Source: Phycisphaeraceae bacterium (GTDB lineage Bacteria > Planctomycetota > Phycisphaerae > Phycisphaerales > Phycisphaeraceae). Taken from it: a DNA stretch of 21,468 bases. Both the position numbers and the translations under genes were made by a program. The stretch lies in the NCBI GenBank assembly GCA_020850375.1, contig JADZET010000353.1, positions 1 through 21,468 on the forward strand, given 5' to 3'. The notes below the pieces were generated by a model that was not told the DNA's origin, did not search any database, and saw only the letters and a list, made by a program, of their open reading frames with translations. This document shows, one piece after another, positions 7,117 to 14,063 of the stretch (position 1 is the stretch's first letter; each line of letters starts with the position of its first letter).

Positions 7117-8945
7117 GCCGCCTCCCCCTCTTTCAGACCCGCCTGACTCCCGCGCCGCAGCACCTGACGCGCCAGCCACACCGCGCTGCGCCGATGCTCC
7201 ACCCGCTCGTCGTTGAGCATCGCCTTAAGGTGCTCCAGCCCCCGCCGCGGATGCTCCCGCAGCAACTGACCGATCGCCATCGCCCGCGGCCGGGCCGACG
7301 CCTCCACCGCCAGACGCTCGAGGTTCCCCCGCTGACGACGAACCGCCGACGGACCGAGCGTCTCGATCGCGTTCGCCCGAACCCGCGCGTCACGATGGCT
7401 CAGACCCAGCTCCAGCGTCGCCATCGCCTCGATGCTCACCACCTTCCCCAGCGTCCGCATCGACGCCGACGCCAGCACCACGTCCTGCCCCCGCGCCGCC
7501 TCCAGCAACGCCCGCTCGAACAACCCCCCCAATTCCAGCACCCCGATCATTGACATCGCCCGCAACCGCTCCCTCACGCTCCCCTCCGTCAATTTCCGCC
7601 CCAACTGATCCGCAAAGTCCGGCACAAGACGCATCATCGCCCGACCCGCCAGCACCCGCTGCCTCTGATTCAGCCTCCCCCAGCTCCCCCACAACCTCCC
7701 GAAACCCACCCCCGCCAACCGCCGCTGCGCCATCCCCGCCACCGGCCCGTGCGGCGAATTCGCCAACCGCGGAAGCATCCGCACCACCCCGATCCACCTC
7801 GAACCCTCCAACGCCCGCATCGCGATCCGCGCCACACGACCGTCCACGTCCTTGACCGCGTACTCCCCGATCGCCTCCCACACCGCGTCGACCTTCTGAT
7901 TCCGACCCAGCCCCGACAACGCCCCGACCGCCGCCAGTCGCGCCGAGACGTGCGGCAGATTCACCATCGTCCCCAGCAGCTTCGCCCGCTCCTTCACCGG
8001 CAGACCCAGCGACCCCGCCCACCGAACCAGCCCACCGCAAGCCCCCTCGCTCAGCTTCCCCCAAAGGTGCGGCGAGGGCGTCAACCGGTGCGCCTGCGCC
8101 ACCTTCGCCATCGCCCGACCCACCGACGGATCGCTCGCCAGGTGCGCCGCGCTCAGCAGCTCCTCCCACCGACCCTCCCGCGCCGCACGGTGCAGACCCG
8201 CCGCCGCCGCTCGACCGAAGTGCGGGCACGCCAGACCGCTGATCAGACTCCCGACCAGACCCTGCTCCAGCACCCTGCCCATCGCACCCACCGCGAACCC
8301 GTAAAAATCCTGCCCCGGCTGGTCCACCGCCACACGCACCGCCGACGGCCGCAACGGCATCAGCGCCAACGCCGCCAGCAGCACCTCCTCGCAACGATGC
8401 TCCCGATACCGCCGAAGACCCAGCTCCAACGCCCCGATCAACCGCCTCACCCCCTCCTCATCCTCCCCTCTGCCAAGCCCGGGCATCTTCCGGGCGGCCA
8501 TGCCTGGGGGCTTCTCAACACCCCACCTCTCCCGCACCTCGCGCGCCAGCTCCCACAGACACCCCGCCGCCTGCTCACGGATCACCCGATCCCCCGCCCC
8601 GAGCTGTTCAGCAGCCAGGTGCGACAATCTGAGATCTTTTGAATCACGAATCAGCTCAAGGATATTGACCGCAACCTGTCCGTTGCGATATACTGACGCT
8701 CGCTTCAAGCATTTCTCAAGCTGTCCCGTCCGTGACGTGATCTGCTTCTGGACCGAACCTGGCAACCGGTGGAACTGTAGGATCACTGACGAGAGCGCTT
8801 CAGGACGATCCCGCTCCAGCAGCGTCCGAACAATCCCGGGAAGGTCCTTGGCATCCGCACTCGGCATCGCCGCCGACAACGCCTGATCAACGCTGCGGTC
8901 CGAATATTTACGGAGTAACCCTAGGATCGGCTGGCCAGAACTCAT
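7113..8945 (-). CDS. HEAT-repeat protein
   Basis: A 610-residue soluble protein made mostly of paired amphipathic helices of the HEAT type, for example HVSARLAAVGALSGLGR, DGRVARIAMRALEGSRW, DARVRANAIETLGPSAV and ERVEHRRSAVWLARQVL. Such solenoids act as protein-protein scaffolds; no catalytic motif is visible. The ATG at 8943-8945 follows a GATAAT box by nine bases and has no clear ribosome-binding site, suggesting a nearly leaderless mRNA. Its stop overlaps the start of the membrane-protein gene. Residues ~145-157 (KPPGMAARKMPGL) come from a family A repeat lying between helices. The DNA for roughly the first 105 residues (about 8630-8945) is visibly less GC-rich than the rest of the gene. 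The partner is unknown; the downstream membrane protein is the best guess. Confidence 0.82.
   Translation of the reverse strand: MSSGQPILGLLRKYSDRSVDQALSAAMPSADAKDLPGIVRTLLERDRPEALSSVILQFHRLPGSVQKQITSRTGQLEKCLKRASVYRNGQVAVNILELIRDSKDLRLSHLAAEQLGAGDRVIREQAAGCLWELAREVRERWGVEKPPGMAARKMPGLGRGEDEEGVRRLIGALELGLRRYREHRCEEVLLAALALMPLRPSAVRVAVDQPGQDFYGFAVGAMGRVLEQGLVGSLISGLACPHFGRAAAAGLHRAAREGRWEELLSAAHLASDPSVGRAMAKVAQAHRLTPSPHLWGKLSEGACGGLVRWAGSLGLPVKERAKLLGTMVNLPHVSARLAAVGALSGLGRNQKVDAVWEAIGEYAVKDVDGRVARIAMRALEGSRWIGVVRMLPRLANSPHGPVAGMAQRRLAGVGFGRLWGSWGRLNQRQRVLAGRAMMRLVPDFADQLGRKLTEGSVRERLRAMSMIGVLELGGLFERALLEAARGQDVVLASASMRTLGKVVSIEAMATLELGLSHRDARVRANAIETLGPSAVRRQRGNLERLAVEASARPRAMAIGQLLREHPRRGLEHLKAMLNDERVEHRRSAVWLARQVLRRGSQAGLKEGEAA
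8475..8508 (+). repeat. Family A hairpin repeat, copy 6, inside the HEAT-repeat gene
   Basis: Arms CCCGGGCAT and ATGCCTGGG (one G-T position) enclose the expanded loop CTTCCGGGCGGCC. The flank CCTCTGCCAAG is shared with the copies at 5861, 12379 and 14015. Unlike the copies in the M56 and GspE genes, this one is read on the opposite strand from its AAG-to-T orientation. Confidence 0.9.
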
Positions 8946-8954
8946 GCACTAGTC

Positions 8955-8960
8955 ATTATC
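8955..8960 (-). promoter_or_regulatory. Possible -10 box of the HEAT-repeat gene
   Basis: GATAAT on the minus strand ends nine bases before the ATG, which would put the transcription start within about three bases of the start codon. No convincing -35 box is seen at 16-18 bases upstream, so this is tentative. Confidence 0.4.
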
Positions 8961-9065
8961 GGCTCTTTAACCCCCCGCCTGCCCTTAGCAGACGTTAAAC
9001 CCGCCGTTATCGGGCCTTACCGGAGTTCTTCGTCAGGAAAATCACAGAAATATCGATGCAAAGGG

Positions 9066-9094
9066 TTCCTTTCCCACCCACCCGAGGCTATAAT
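9066..9094 (+). promoter_or_regulatory. Promoter of the DUF2617-like gene
   Basis: A perfect TATAAT at 9089-9094 is preceded 17 bases upstream by a weak -35 (TTCCTT, 9066-9071). The leader would be about 25 bases, containing AAGGA at 9110-9114. This divergent region (8946-9125) is clearly richer in A+T than its surroundings. Confidence 0.6.
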
Positions 9095-9125
9095 CCTATC
9101 TTTTAACTCAAGGAACACCCCACCC

Positions 9126-9686
9126 ATGGCTACTCCCCTCAATGTCAGCCATAAGTCCAGTAACAGCCAGGTCTTCCGCCTGATGCTCTATCAGCGCGCC
9201 GTCCACCCCGAGCTCGTCGACCTTCAGGGACGACGCCAGCACCGCCAGGACAACTACGAGGTCGAGTACTGGATCATGCCCAGCGGCCACGTCGCCCGTT
9301 TCCAGGTCGGCGACCAGCTTTTGACCGAAGCCGTCCTCGAGCGCGGAGACCACCTGCCCGAGAACGGCCTCGTCTACGCCCTGCCCTGCCTCGGCGAAAA
9401 AGAATACGAGCACGAGCCCACAGGACGCATCGGCTACGTCACCACCATCCAGACCGAGACCCTCAACGAAAACCTCTACATGGCCACCTATCGCGAAATG
9501 TCCGATTTCGCCAAAGAGGTCGGCGCCCTCTCCCACGCCTGGACCGCCCCCGACGGCGCCCCCTGCCTCTCCCTCGTCGATATCCAGCGATACCGCAAGG
9601 AGTTCCACGTCCAGAGCTACCACCTCGCCGGCGCCACCGGCCTGGTCCTCCGCACCCAGTCCATCTTTGAAGTGCTCGAGGACTAA
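9126..9686 (+). CDS. Conserved protein of unknown function, DUF2617-like
   Basis: A 186-residue soluble protein with no signal peptide or membrane segment. The pattern FRLMLYQRAVHPELVDLQGRR near the start, then a tyrosine-rich strand region (YEVEYWIMPSGHVARFQVGDQLLTEAV) and an ending RTQSIFEV, resembles my memory of the DUF2617 family, which is frequent in planctomycetes. I hold that assignment with only moderate confidence. No catalytic motif is apparent. The ATG at 9126 follows AAGGA by 11 bases and a good -10 box by about 30. It lies divergently from the HEAT-repeat gene and 174 bases ahead of the aldolase gene. That gap holds a possible hairpin and a tandem repeat, so a shared transcript is uncertain. 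Confidence 0.7.
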   Translation: MATPLNVSHKSSNSQVFRLMLYQRAVHPELVDLQGRRQHRQDNYEVEYWIMPSGHVARFQVGDQLLTEAVLERGDHLPENGLVYALPCLGEKEYEHEPTGRIGYVTTIQTETLNENLYMATYREMSDFAKEVGALSHAWTAPDGAPCLSLVDIQRYRKEFHVQSYHLAGATGLVLRTQSIFEVLED

Positions 9687-9770
9687 TCTCCGGAAAGCAC
9701 AGCGGCCAGCCGGGCCGGGGCCTGCCCACTTGCCGCCCGCTCTTGAGGTCAGTACCCCGCACCCAGATCC

Positions 9771-9804
9771 GCCCCCGAGTCCCACACGACAACGGGGCGG
9801 TTAT
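9771..9804 (+). repeat. Possible diverged family C hairpin
   Basis: CCCCCGAGTCC, a spacer, then GGGGCGGTTATC recalls family C (CCCCTGAGTCC ... GGGGCGGGTAT) in order and spacing, but only about five base pairs of stem survive and the loop is longer. It lies in the 174-base gap before the aldolase gene. Confidence 0.4.
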
Positions 9805-9818
9805 CTTGGGCGCCAGCC

Positions 9819-9850
9819 CAGCTCCCCTGCTCAACTGTTCTCCTGCTCTT
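9819..9850 (+). repeat. 8-bp tandem repeat CTGYTCAM, locus 1 (degenerate)
   Basis: Four consecutive 8-base units: CAGCTCCC, CTGCTCAA, CTGTTCTC, CTGCTCTT. It ends 10 bases before the aldolase start codon. Related arrays are at 11792, 13971 and 16383, all in the same orientation. Confidence 0.7.
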
Positions 9851-9860
9851 TGGACCCCCC

Positions 9861-10523
9861 ATGTCCACCGCCGACGCCATCATCCGCCACGCCCTGATCG
9901 CCATCATCCGCCTCCCCGCCCCCGACCAGCCCGGCGGACTGCACCCCCACGAATTCGCCGACCTCTGCCGTGCCCTCGCCGACGGCAACCTCCCCATCAG
10001 TGAGATCACCCTCAACACCCCCAACGCCCTCGACGCCATCCACCACGCCTCGACCGCCCTCGCCGTCCGCGCCCACGTCGGCGCCGGCACCGTCCTGACA
10101 CCCCAGGCCTGCCACGCCGCCATCGACGCCGGCGCCTCCTTCATCGTCACCCCCAATCTCAACCCCGACGTCATCGACGCCGCCCACCAGCGAAACACCC
10201 CCGTCATCCCCGGCGTGCTCACCCCCACCGAGGCCCAGCAAGCCCACCACCTCGGCGCCGACTTCATCAAGGTCTTCCCCGCCAACCTCTTCGGCCCACC
10301 CTACATCCGCGACCTGCTCGCCCCCCTCCCTCACCTCCGCCTCGTCCCCACCGGCGGCGTCCGACTCGACAACCTCTCCCAATGGCTCACCGCCGGCGCC
10401 ACCGCCCTGGGCGTCGGATCCTCACTCCTCCAAAAAGACCTCATCATCAAACGAGACTGGCCCGCCCTGACTGCCCTCGCCCGCCAGTGGTCCACCGCCA
10501 TCCAATCCCACAAACCCCGCTGA
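9861..10523 (+). CDS. eda: 2-keto-3-deoxy-6-phosphogluconate (KDPG) / 4-hydroxy-2-oxoglutarate aldolase
   Basis: The 220-residue protein matches the class I aldolase Eda over its whole length. The catalytic glutamate is in SEITLNTP (E48) and the Schiff-base lysine in FIKVFPA (K137). Other family blocks are the early IIR (R17), VGAGTVLT, ASFIVTPNLNPDVI, PVIPGVLTPTEA and VPTGGV. It cleaves KDPG to pyruvate and glyceraldehyde 3-phosphate in the cytoplasm, the last step of the Entner-Doudoroff pathway and of uronate breakdown. Substrate specificity within the family (KDPG, KHG or KDPGal) cannot be fixed from motifs. No edd or uronate genes adjoin it. The ATG at 9861 has only a weak GGAC upstream, and the leader contains tandem-repeat DNA. 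Confidence 0.93.
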   Translation: MSTADAIIRHALIAIIRLPAPDQPGGLHPHEFADLCRALADGNLPISEITLNTPNALDAIHHASTALAVRAHVGAGTVLTPQACHAAIDAGASFIVTPNLNPDVIDAAHQRNTPVIPGVLTPTEAQQAHHLGADFIKVFPANLFGPPYIRDLLAPLPHLRLVPTGGVRLDNLSQWLTAGATALGVGSSLLQKDLIIKRDWPALTALARQWSTAIQSHKPR

Positions 10524-10567
10524 TCTGGATATCCCTCCTCCCCGCGACCTCGCCCCCTCCCCGCGAG

Positions 10568-10587
10568 CCGCGACGTCCCCGTCGCGG
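10568..10587 (+). repeat. GC hairpin (family D design) after the aldolase gene
   Basis: Perfect 8-base arms CCGCGACG and CGTCGCGG with loop TCCC, 44 bases after the aldolase stop. There is no T tract, so it is not a standard terminator. It is a single copy in this window. Confidence 0.7.
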
Positions 10588-10617
10588 CCACCTCACCCAA
10601 CCCCCAAACGCCCTCCT

Positions 10618-10642
10618 AAGCCCAGGCATGGCATGCCTGGGT
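10618..10642 (+). repeat. Family A hairpin repeat, copy 7 (TCCTAAG-flank subtype)
   Basis: The core is identical to copy 1, with TCCTAAG on the left and TTCTTCTC on the right. It lies in the convergent junction between the aldolase and ThpR-GNAT genes, 20 bases from the latter's stop. Confidence 0.95.
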
Positions 10643-10662
10643 TCTTCTCGCTCCCTCTTTCC

Positions 10663-11709
10663 TCACCCCTGCCCCCCCTTCCACCTCTCCCGCGTCAGCT
10701 CCCAACGCGTCCCCCCGTCCACCGCCCGCAGCCCGCAACGCGTCAACAACTTCTGCCCCGCCACGTCCTCCACCGCCACCTCCGCCCACACCCGCTCGAC
10801 CGTCGGGTTCGCGTTGAACACCATCCGCACCAAGAGACCCATCGCCTTGATCGACTGACCCTTCCCCGCCGCCTCCACCGTCATCTTCACCTCCACCCGC
10901 GCCGACTTCTTCTGCCCGTCCATCACGTACGACGCCTCCCCGCAGAACGTCGCCCCCGACCGAACCGCGAAGTGCCGCCGCAACCCCTGACCCGCCAGCC
11001 CATTGAACCACCCCTGCGCCTCCTCCGACCCCCACCCCAGCCCCTTGGGCTGCTCCGTGAAACGCATCACCCGCGCGTCGTTCCACAGCCCCAACAGATC
11101 CCCCAGGTCCTCCACCCGCACCGGCGTCAGCTTCACCCCAGGCACGTCCCCGTGCGGCCGAGTCGCCAACGGCACGTTCGACGCCACCGTGTAACGCGGC
11201 CCCTGCGGACGAAGCTCGCTCGTCAGCAACTGAATCACCTCCACCCGGATCGCCCCCAATTCCGTCCCCCCGTGCGACCCCACAAACCTCACTAATTCCG
11301 CCGGCATCTCCCCCTTGACCCGCGCCAGCGTCAGGTGCGGATGCCAGGGCCGATCATCCCCCTTGATCCCCAGATCATCCAGCAGCACCCCCAGCTCCTC
11401 GACCATGTGCGACAGCGACCCCGCGTTCTCGATCCCCGTCCACACGATCTCCGGGTGCTTGTTCTCCGGGAACCCTCCCAATCCGCGCAGACGCAGACCC
11501 ATCGCCAGCAGGTTCGCCGACGCCGCGCTGATCGCCCGCGTGATCTCCGCGAACTTCGACCCCTCGGTCTCACCCAGGAATCGCAGCGTCAGGTGCAGGT
11601 TCCGGTGCGCCACCGGCCGAACCACCGGGCTGATCCTCCCCAGCGCCTCGAGCATGCGCGCCAACGCCTGATTCGGCTGCACCGTCACGGCCACAAATGC
11701 TCGCGGCAT
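10663..11709 (-). CDS. Fusion of RNA 2',3'-cyclic phosphodiesterase (ThpR/LigT) and GNAT acetyltransferase
   Basis: One uninterrupted 348-residue frame. Residues 1 to ~187 are a 2H phosphoesterase of the ThpR/LigT type with both catalytic motifs: HLTL at 39-42 and HLTL at 125-128, in contexts NLHLTLRFLGE and WHPHLTLARVKG. This family opens 2',3'-cyclic phosphates on RNA ends, acts on tRNA halves, or ligates them. Residues ~196-340 are a RimJ/RimL-type GNAT acetyltransferase: LTPVRVEDLGDLLGLWND, acetyl-CoA loop AAGKGQSIKA, helix GLLVRMVF, and the final pattern EDVAGQKLLTRCGLRAV. The start at 11709 has AGGAAGGG five bases upstream. ThpR is usually a stand-alone protein of about 180 residues, so a tail-to-head fusion to GNAT is unusual. 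It may process or modify RNA ends, tRNA or ribosomal proteins (inference). Confidence 0.88.
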   Translation of the reverse strand: MPRAFVAVTVQPNQALARMLEALGRISPVVRPVAHRNLHLTLRFLGETEGSKFAEITRAISAASANLLAMGLRLRGLGGFPENKHPEIVWTGIENAGSLSHMVEELGVLLDDLGIKGDDRPWHPHLTLARVKGEMPAELVRFVGSHGGTELGAIRVEVIQLLTSELRPQGPRYTVASNVPLATRPHGDVPGVKLTPVRVEDLGDLLGLWNDARVMRFTEQPKGLGWGSEEAQGWFNGLAGQGLRRHFAVRSGATFCGEASYVMDGQKKSARVEVKMTVEAAGKGQSIKAMGLLVRMVFNANPTVERVWAEVAVEDVAGQKLLTRCGLRAVDGGTRWELTRERWKGGQG

Positions 11710-11791
11710 GTCAACCCTTCCTCGAAACCCCTGCCCTAAACCCTAACCCTTATCCTACCCTCCCCGCAACCCCACCCTCTCATCTCCTCCC

Positions 11792-11815
11792 CTGTTCAAC
11801 TGCTCAACTGCTCCC
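11792..11815 (+). repeat. 8-bp tandem repeat CTGYTCAM, locus 2
   Basis: Three exact-length units: CTGTTCAA, CTGCTCAA, CTGCTCCC. It lies in the 165-base divergent spacer between the ThpR-GNAT and flavoprotein genes, just upstream of the latter's -10 box. Confidence 0.8.
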
Positions 11816-11832
11816 AGCCCCCCTCCCCACGT

Positions 11833-11838
11833 TACAAT
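11833..11838 (+). promoter_or_regulatory. Possible -10 box of the flavoprotein gene
   Basis: TACAAT, 36 bases before the start codon. The expected -35 position falls in the tandem repeat and does not match well. An ordinary leader with GAGGA at 11862-11866 follows. Confidence 0.45.
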
Positions 11839-11874
11839 GCCCCCAGCTTTTTCCCCCGACCGAGGACCTCCGCC

Positions 11875-12351
11875 ATGCCCACCGACGCCGACCTCCTCGC
11901 CCTGGCCATCCGCACCGTCAACGACGCCTTCCTCGGCCTCCTGACCACCGTCGACCCCGACGGCCTCCCCCACGCCCGATGGATGGGCGCCTCCTCCGTC
12001 ACCGGCGGGCTCCGCGAAGTCTACACCCTCACCGGCTCCTCCACACGCAAGATCGCCCACCTCCACGCCAACCCCAACGTCTGCTGGGTCTTCTCCGCCC
12101 CCGACTACTCCACCGTTGTCACCCTCCAGGGACGCGCCGAGGTCCTGACCTCCCCCAACGTCGCCCAGGCCGTCTGGGACCGACTCGTCGAGTGCGCCCG
12201 AACCTGGTGCATGAGCGCCCTGTCCAACCAGGACAACCTCGAGTTCATCACCATCAAAACCCACGTCGACCACATCGAGATCATCAGCCCCCGCCTCCAG
12301 ATCTTCGCCCCCAAAACCCTCACCCTCCCCAACCACACCCCCACTCACTAA
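11875..12351 (+). CDS. Pyridoxamine 5'-phosphate oxidase-fold flavoprotein (general stress protein 26-like)
   Basis: The 158-residue protein has the order of motifs of the PNPOx-like split-barrel family. These are an N-terminal helix with AFLGLLTTVDPDGLPHARWMG, then YTLTGSSTRKIAHLHANPNVCWVFSAP and YSTVVTLQGRAEVLTSPNVAQAVWDRL, and a final HVDHIEIISPRLQIF. Proteins of this group bind FMN, F420 or heme as dimers. The 'TSSxRKIAHLxxNPxV' block is typical of the general stress / FMN-binding subgroup rather than of true PdxH. The reaction is not predictable. The start is supported by GAGGA eight bases upstream. It is cytoplasmic, with no operon partner; it is divergent from ThpR-GNAT and convergent with the release-factor-like gene. 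Confidence 0.85.
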   Translation: MPTDADLLALAIRTVNDAFLGLLTTVDPDGLPHARWMGASSVTGGLREVYTLTGSSTRKIAHLHANPNVCWVFSAPDYSTVVTLQGRAEVLTSPNVAQAVWDRLVECARTWCMSALSNQDNLEFITIKTHVDHIEIISPRLQIFAPKTLTLPNHTPTH

Positions 12352-12378
12352 ACCCACGACTTGCTTCCGCCCTCTGCC

Positions 12379-12404
12379 AAGCCCAGGCATTGCTATGCCT
12401 GGGT
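12379..12404 (+). repeat. Family A hairpin repeat, copy 8 (CTCTGCC-flank subtype)
   Basis: Arms CCCAGGCAT and ATGCCTGGG, loop TGCT, then TGCCTTTGTTC. It fills most of the 78-base convergent junction between the flavoprotein and release-factor-like genes. Confidence 0.93.
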
Positions 12405-12429
12405 GCCTTTGTTCTCGTCCACTCCTCCC

Positions 12430-12948
12430 TCACTTCAGCTCCCTCTCCCCCCTCTTCCTCCTCTCCGCATTCACCCGCTCCAGCGCCCCCGCCTCCACCC
12501 TCAGCAGCTTCACCAACTGCGACCCCGTGCACCCCAGCACACGACCCGCCACCCCAGGCTCCCACTTCCGCGTCGCCAGGTGATCCATCGCCTCGGCCAG
12601 CATCGCCGGAAACTCCGCATGCTCCGGGTTGATCTTCACCACCCCCTTCACGCACCTCGCTCTCCACATCGCCGACGCCCCGACCTCCAACGGCAGCACC
12701 CGCCGCACCTCGATCGCCAGCCGCACCCGCAGCCGAAACAACGCCACCCGACGGTTCTCCTCCTGGCTCCGCCGCTCCGACGCCTGACCCACCATCCCCG
12801 TCGGCTTGTGCAGGATCTCCACCGCCGTCTCGACCTTGTTCCGATGCTGACCCCCCGGCCCGCCCTTGCGCCCACGCGTCACCACGCACTGCCTCAGCAG
12901 CGCCCCCTCCTCCAACCCCGCCGGATGCAACTCAATGCTCTCCCGCAT
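12430..12948 (-). CDS. Peptide chain release factor-like protein (RF-1 domain, GGQ)
   Basis: The 172-residue protein has the catalytic loop of class I release factors: GRKGGPGGQHRNKVETAVEI, with GGQ at 32-34, followed by the typical basic stretch SERRSQEENRRVALFRLRVRLAI. It lacks the codon-recognition domains of RF1/RF2, so it belongs with short GGQ proteins such as ArfB/YaeJ or RF-H, which hydrolyse peptidyl-tRNA on stalled ribosomes or act elsewhere in rescue. The C-terminal half (HAEFPAMLAEAMDHLATRKW, TGSQLVKLLR, ERVNAERRKRGERELK) is helical and ends in a basic tail, as expected for a domain inserted in an empty mRNA channel; the exact ArfB tail motif is not evident. The start at 12948 lies in a purine-rich GGAGGG...GAGGGG context. 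It is probably monocistronic. Confidence 0.87.
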   Translation of the reverse strand: MRESIELHPAGLEEGALLRQCVVTRGRKGGPGGQHRNKVETAVEILHKPTGMVGQASERRSQEENRRVALFRLRVRLAIEVRRVLPLEVGASAMWRARCVKGVVKINPEHAEFPAMLAEAMDHLATRKWEPGVAGRVLGCTGSQLVKLLRVEAGALERVNAERRKRGERELK

Positions 12949-12988
12949 CCCCTCATCCTACCCTCCACGCCCACCCCTTCCTTCCCCC

Positions 12989-13011
12989 AAGCCGGGGCGC
13001 AAGCCCCGGGT
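12989..13011 (+). repeat. Family B hairpin repeat, copy 2
   Basis: Identical to the other family B copies: arms CCGGGGC and GCCCCGG around GCAA. It occupies the short divergent spacer between the release-factor-like and CPBP genes and ends 12 bases before the -10 box of the latter. Confidence 0.92.
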
Positions 13012-13023
13012 ATCCTTCTGAGC

Positions 13024-13029
13024 TAAACT
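13024..13029 (+). promoter_or_regulatory. Possible -10 box of the CPBP protease gene
   Basis: TAAACT ends 11 bases before the ATG, so the leader would be about five bases and has no ribosome-binding site. The expected -35 position is inside the family B repeat and does not resemble a -35 box. Confidence 0.45.
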
Positions 13030-13040
13030 ACGACCCGTTC

Positions 13041-13964
13041 ATGACCGACCCACGCCACGACACCCCCGCACCGCACGCCACCGCGTCCTCCCCCCGCGGC
13101 CCGCTGTCACGCCTCGATCGCTGGATGGCCTCCCATCCCTGGCACCCACGCCTCGCCCCCTACCTCCTCTACCTCCTCGTCCTCGCCCTGATCCTCGAAC
13201 TCGTCCCCCTCCAGCCACGCCTCTACCCCTTCCTCTACACCCTCCAGTGCGCCCTGGTCCTCTACCTCCTCCACCGCTACCGCTCCCTCCTCCCCGAACT
13301 GTCCCTCCGCTTCCACTGGCTCGCCATCCCCACCGGCGTCATCGTCTTCATCGCCTGGGTCCTCCTCGGCTGGCTCATGGCCGGCGAATTCCACGACCGC
13401 TGGACCGCCCTCCTCCAAGGCCGCCTCCTGGGCCCCCTCAGCACCGTCGACGCCCCCGTCGACTTCCGACACCCCGACCAGATGGGCCCAACCATCGGCT
13501 GGCTCGCCCTCGTCCTCCGACTCCTGGGCATGTCCCTCGTCGTCCCACTCTTCGAAGAACTCTTCATCCGCTCCCTCTGCCTCCGCTCCTTCCACTCCCT
13601 CCGAACCACCGCCATCGGCGTCCTCCACTTCCTCATGGACCTCCCCCTCCTCGGCGACTGGCTCATGCAGACCAGCCTCGGCGAACGCGCCGGCCGACAC
13701 GACCCCGTCCTCGGACGTGCCTTCACCCAGACCCCCCTCGGCGACCTGAGCCTCTTCGGCGTCATCGCCTCCACCCTCGTCTTCATGTCCGCCCACATCC
13801 CACGCGACTGGCCCGCCGTCTGGGTCTGCGGCATCGCCTACTGCCTCCTCCTCCGCGCCACCGCACAAAAGCACCGCCTCGGCCCCGTCATCTGGGCCCA
13901 CGCCATCACCAACGCCCTGCTCTGGCTCTACACCCTGACCACCGCCGACTGGCAGTTCCTCTAA
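13041..13964 (+). CDS. CPBP-family (CAAX-type, Abi) intramembrane protease
   Basis: The 307-residue protein has about seven or eight hydrophobic segments, beginning with APYLLYLLVLALILELVPL and AIPTGVIVFIAWVLLGWLMAG. It has the three motifs of the CPBP / type II CAAX protease family: EELFIR (172-177, the paired catalytic glutamates and the arginine), SAHIPRDWP (H252) and GPVIWAHAITN (H287, N291). All catalytic residues are present. These proteins cleave substrates inside the membrane; bacterial roles include envelope protein processing and, in some genomes, maturation linked to PEP-CTERM sorting. No exosortase or PEP-CTERM gene is visible here, so the substrate is unknown. A proline-rich cytoplasmic N-terminus of about 30 residues precedes the first segment. 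The mRNA appears nearly leaderless. Confidence 0.9.
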   Translation: MTDPRHDTPAPHATASSPRGPLSRLDRWMASHPWHPRLAPYLLYLLVLALILELVPLQPRLYPFLYTLQCALVLYLLHRYRSLLPELSLRFHWLAIPTGVIVFIAWVLLGWLMAGEFHDRWTALLQGRLLGPLSTVDAPVDFRHPDQMGPTIGWLALVLRLLGMSLVVPLFEELFIRSLCLRSFHSLRTTAIGVLHFLMDLPLLGDWLMQTSLGERAGRHDPVLGRAFTQTPLGDLSLFGVIASTLVFMSAHIPRDWPAVWVCGIAYCLLLRATAQKHRLGPVIWAHAITNALLWLYTLTTADWQFL

Positions 13965-13970
13965 CCCCCA

Positions 13971-14002
13971 TCGCTCAACTGCTCACCTGTTCAACTGCTC
14001 AC
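13971..14002 (+). repeat. 8-bp tandem repeat CTGYTCAM, locus 3
   Basis: Four units: TCGCTCAA, CTGCTCAC, CTGTTCAA, CTGCTCAC. It starts six bases after the CPBP stop codon and ends 12 bases before a family A hairpin. Confidence 0.85.
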
Positions 14003-14014
14003 TCGCCCTCTGCC

Positions 14015-14048
14015 AAGCCCAGGCATTCCCGGGGGGCCATGCCTGGGT
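14015..14048 (+). repeat. Family A hairpin repeat, copy 9 (CTCTGCC-flank subtype)
   Basis: Arms CCCAGGCAT and ATGCCTGGG with a 12-base loop TCCCGGGGGGCC, followed by TGCCTTTCTCTTCTTC. It is in the convergent junction between the CPBP and GH42 genes, 15 bases from the latter's stop. Confidence 0.93.
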
Positions 14049-14063
14049 TGCCTTTCTCTTCTT

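Noticed and set aside
10524..10662. Hairpin at 10568-10587 considered as the aldolase terminator
   Set aside because: The stem is perfect but no T tract follows on either strand, so it is listed as a hairpin of unknown role rather than a terminator.
11734..11760. Telomere-like CCCTAAA CCCTAAC CCTTATCC stretch upstream of the ThpR-GNAT gene
   Set aside because: Only about three imperfect units in a bacterial spacer that is C-rich anyway; it may overlap that gene's promoter. No reason to infer a telomere or other function.
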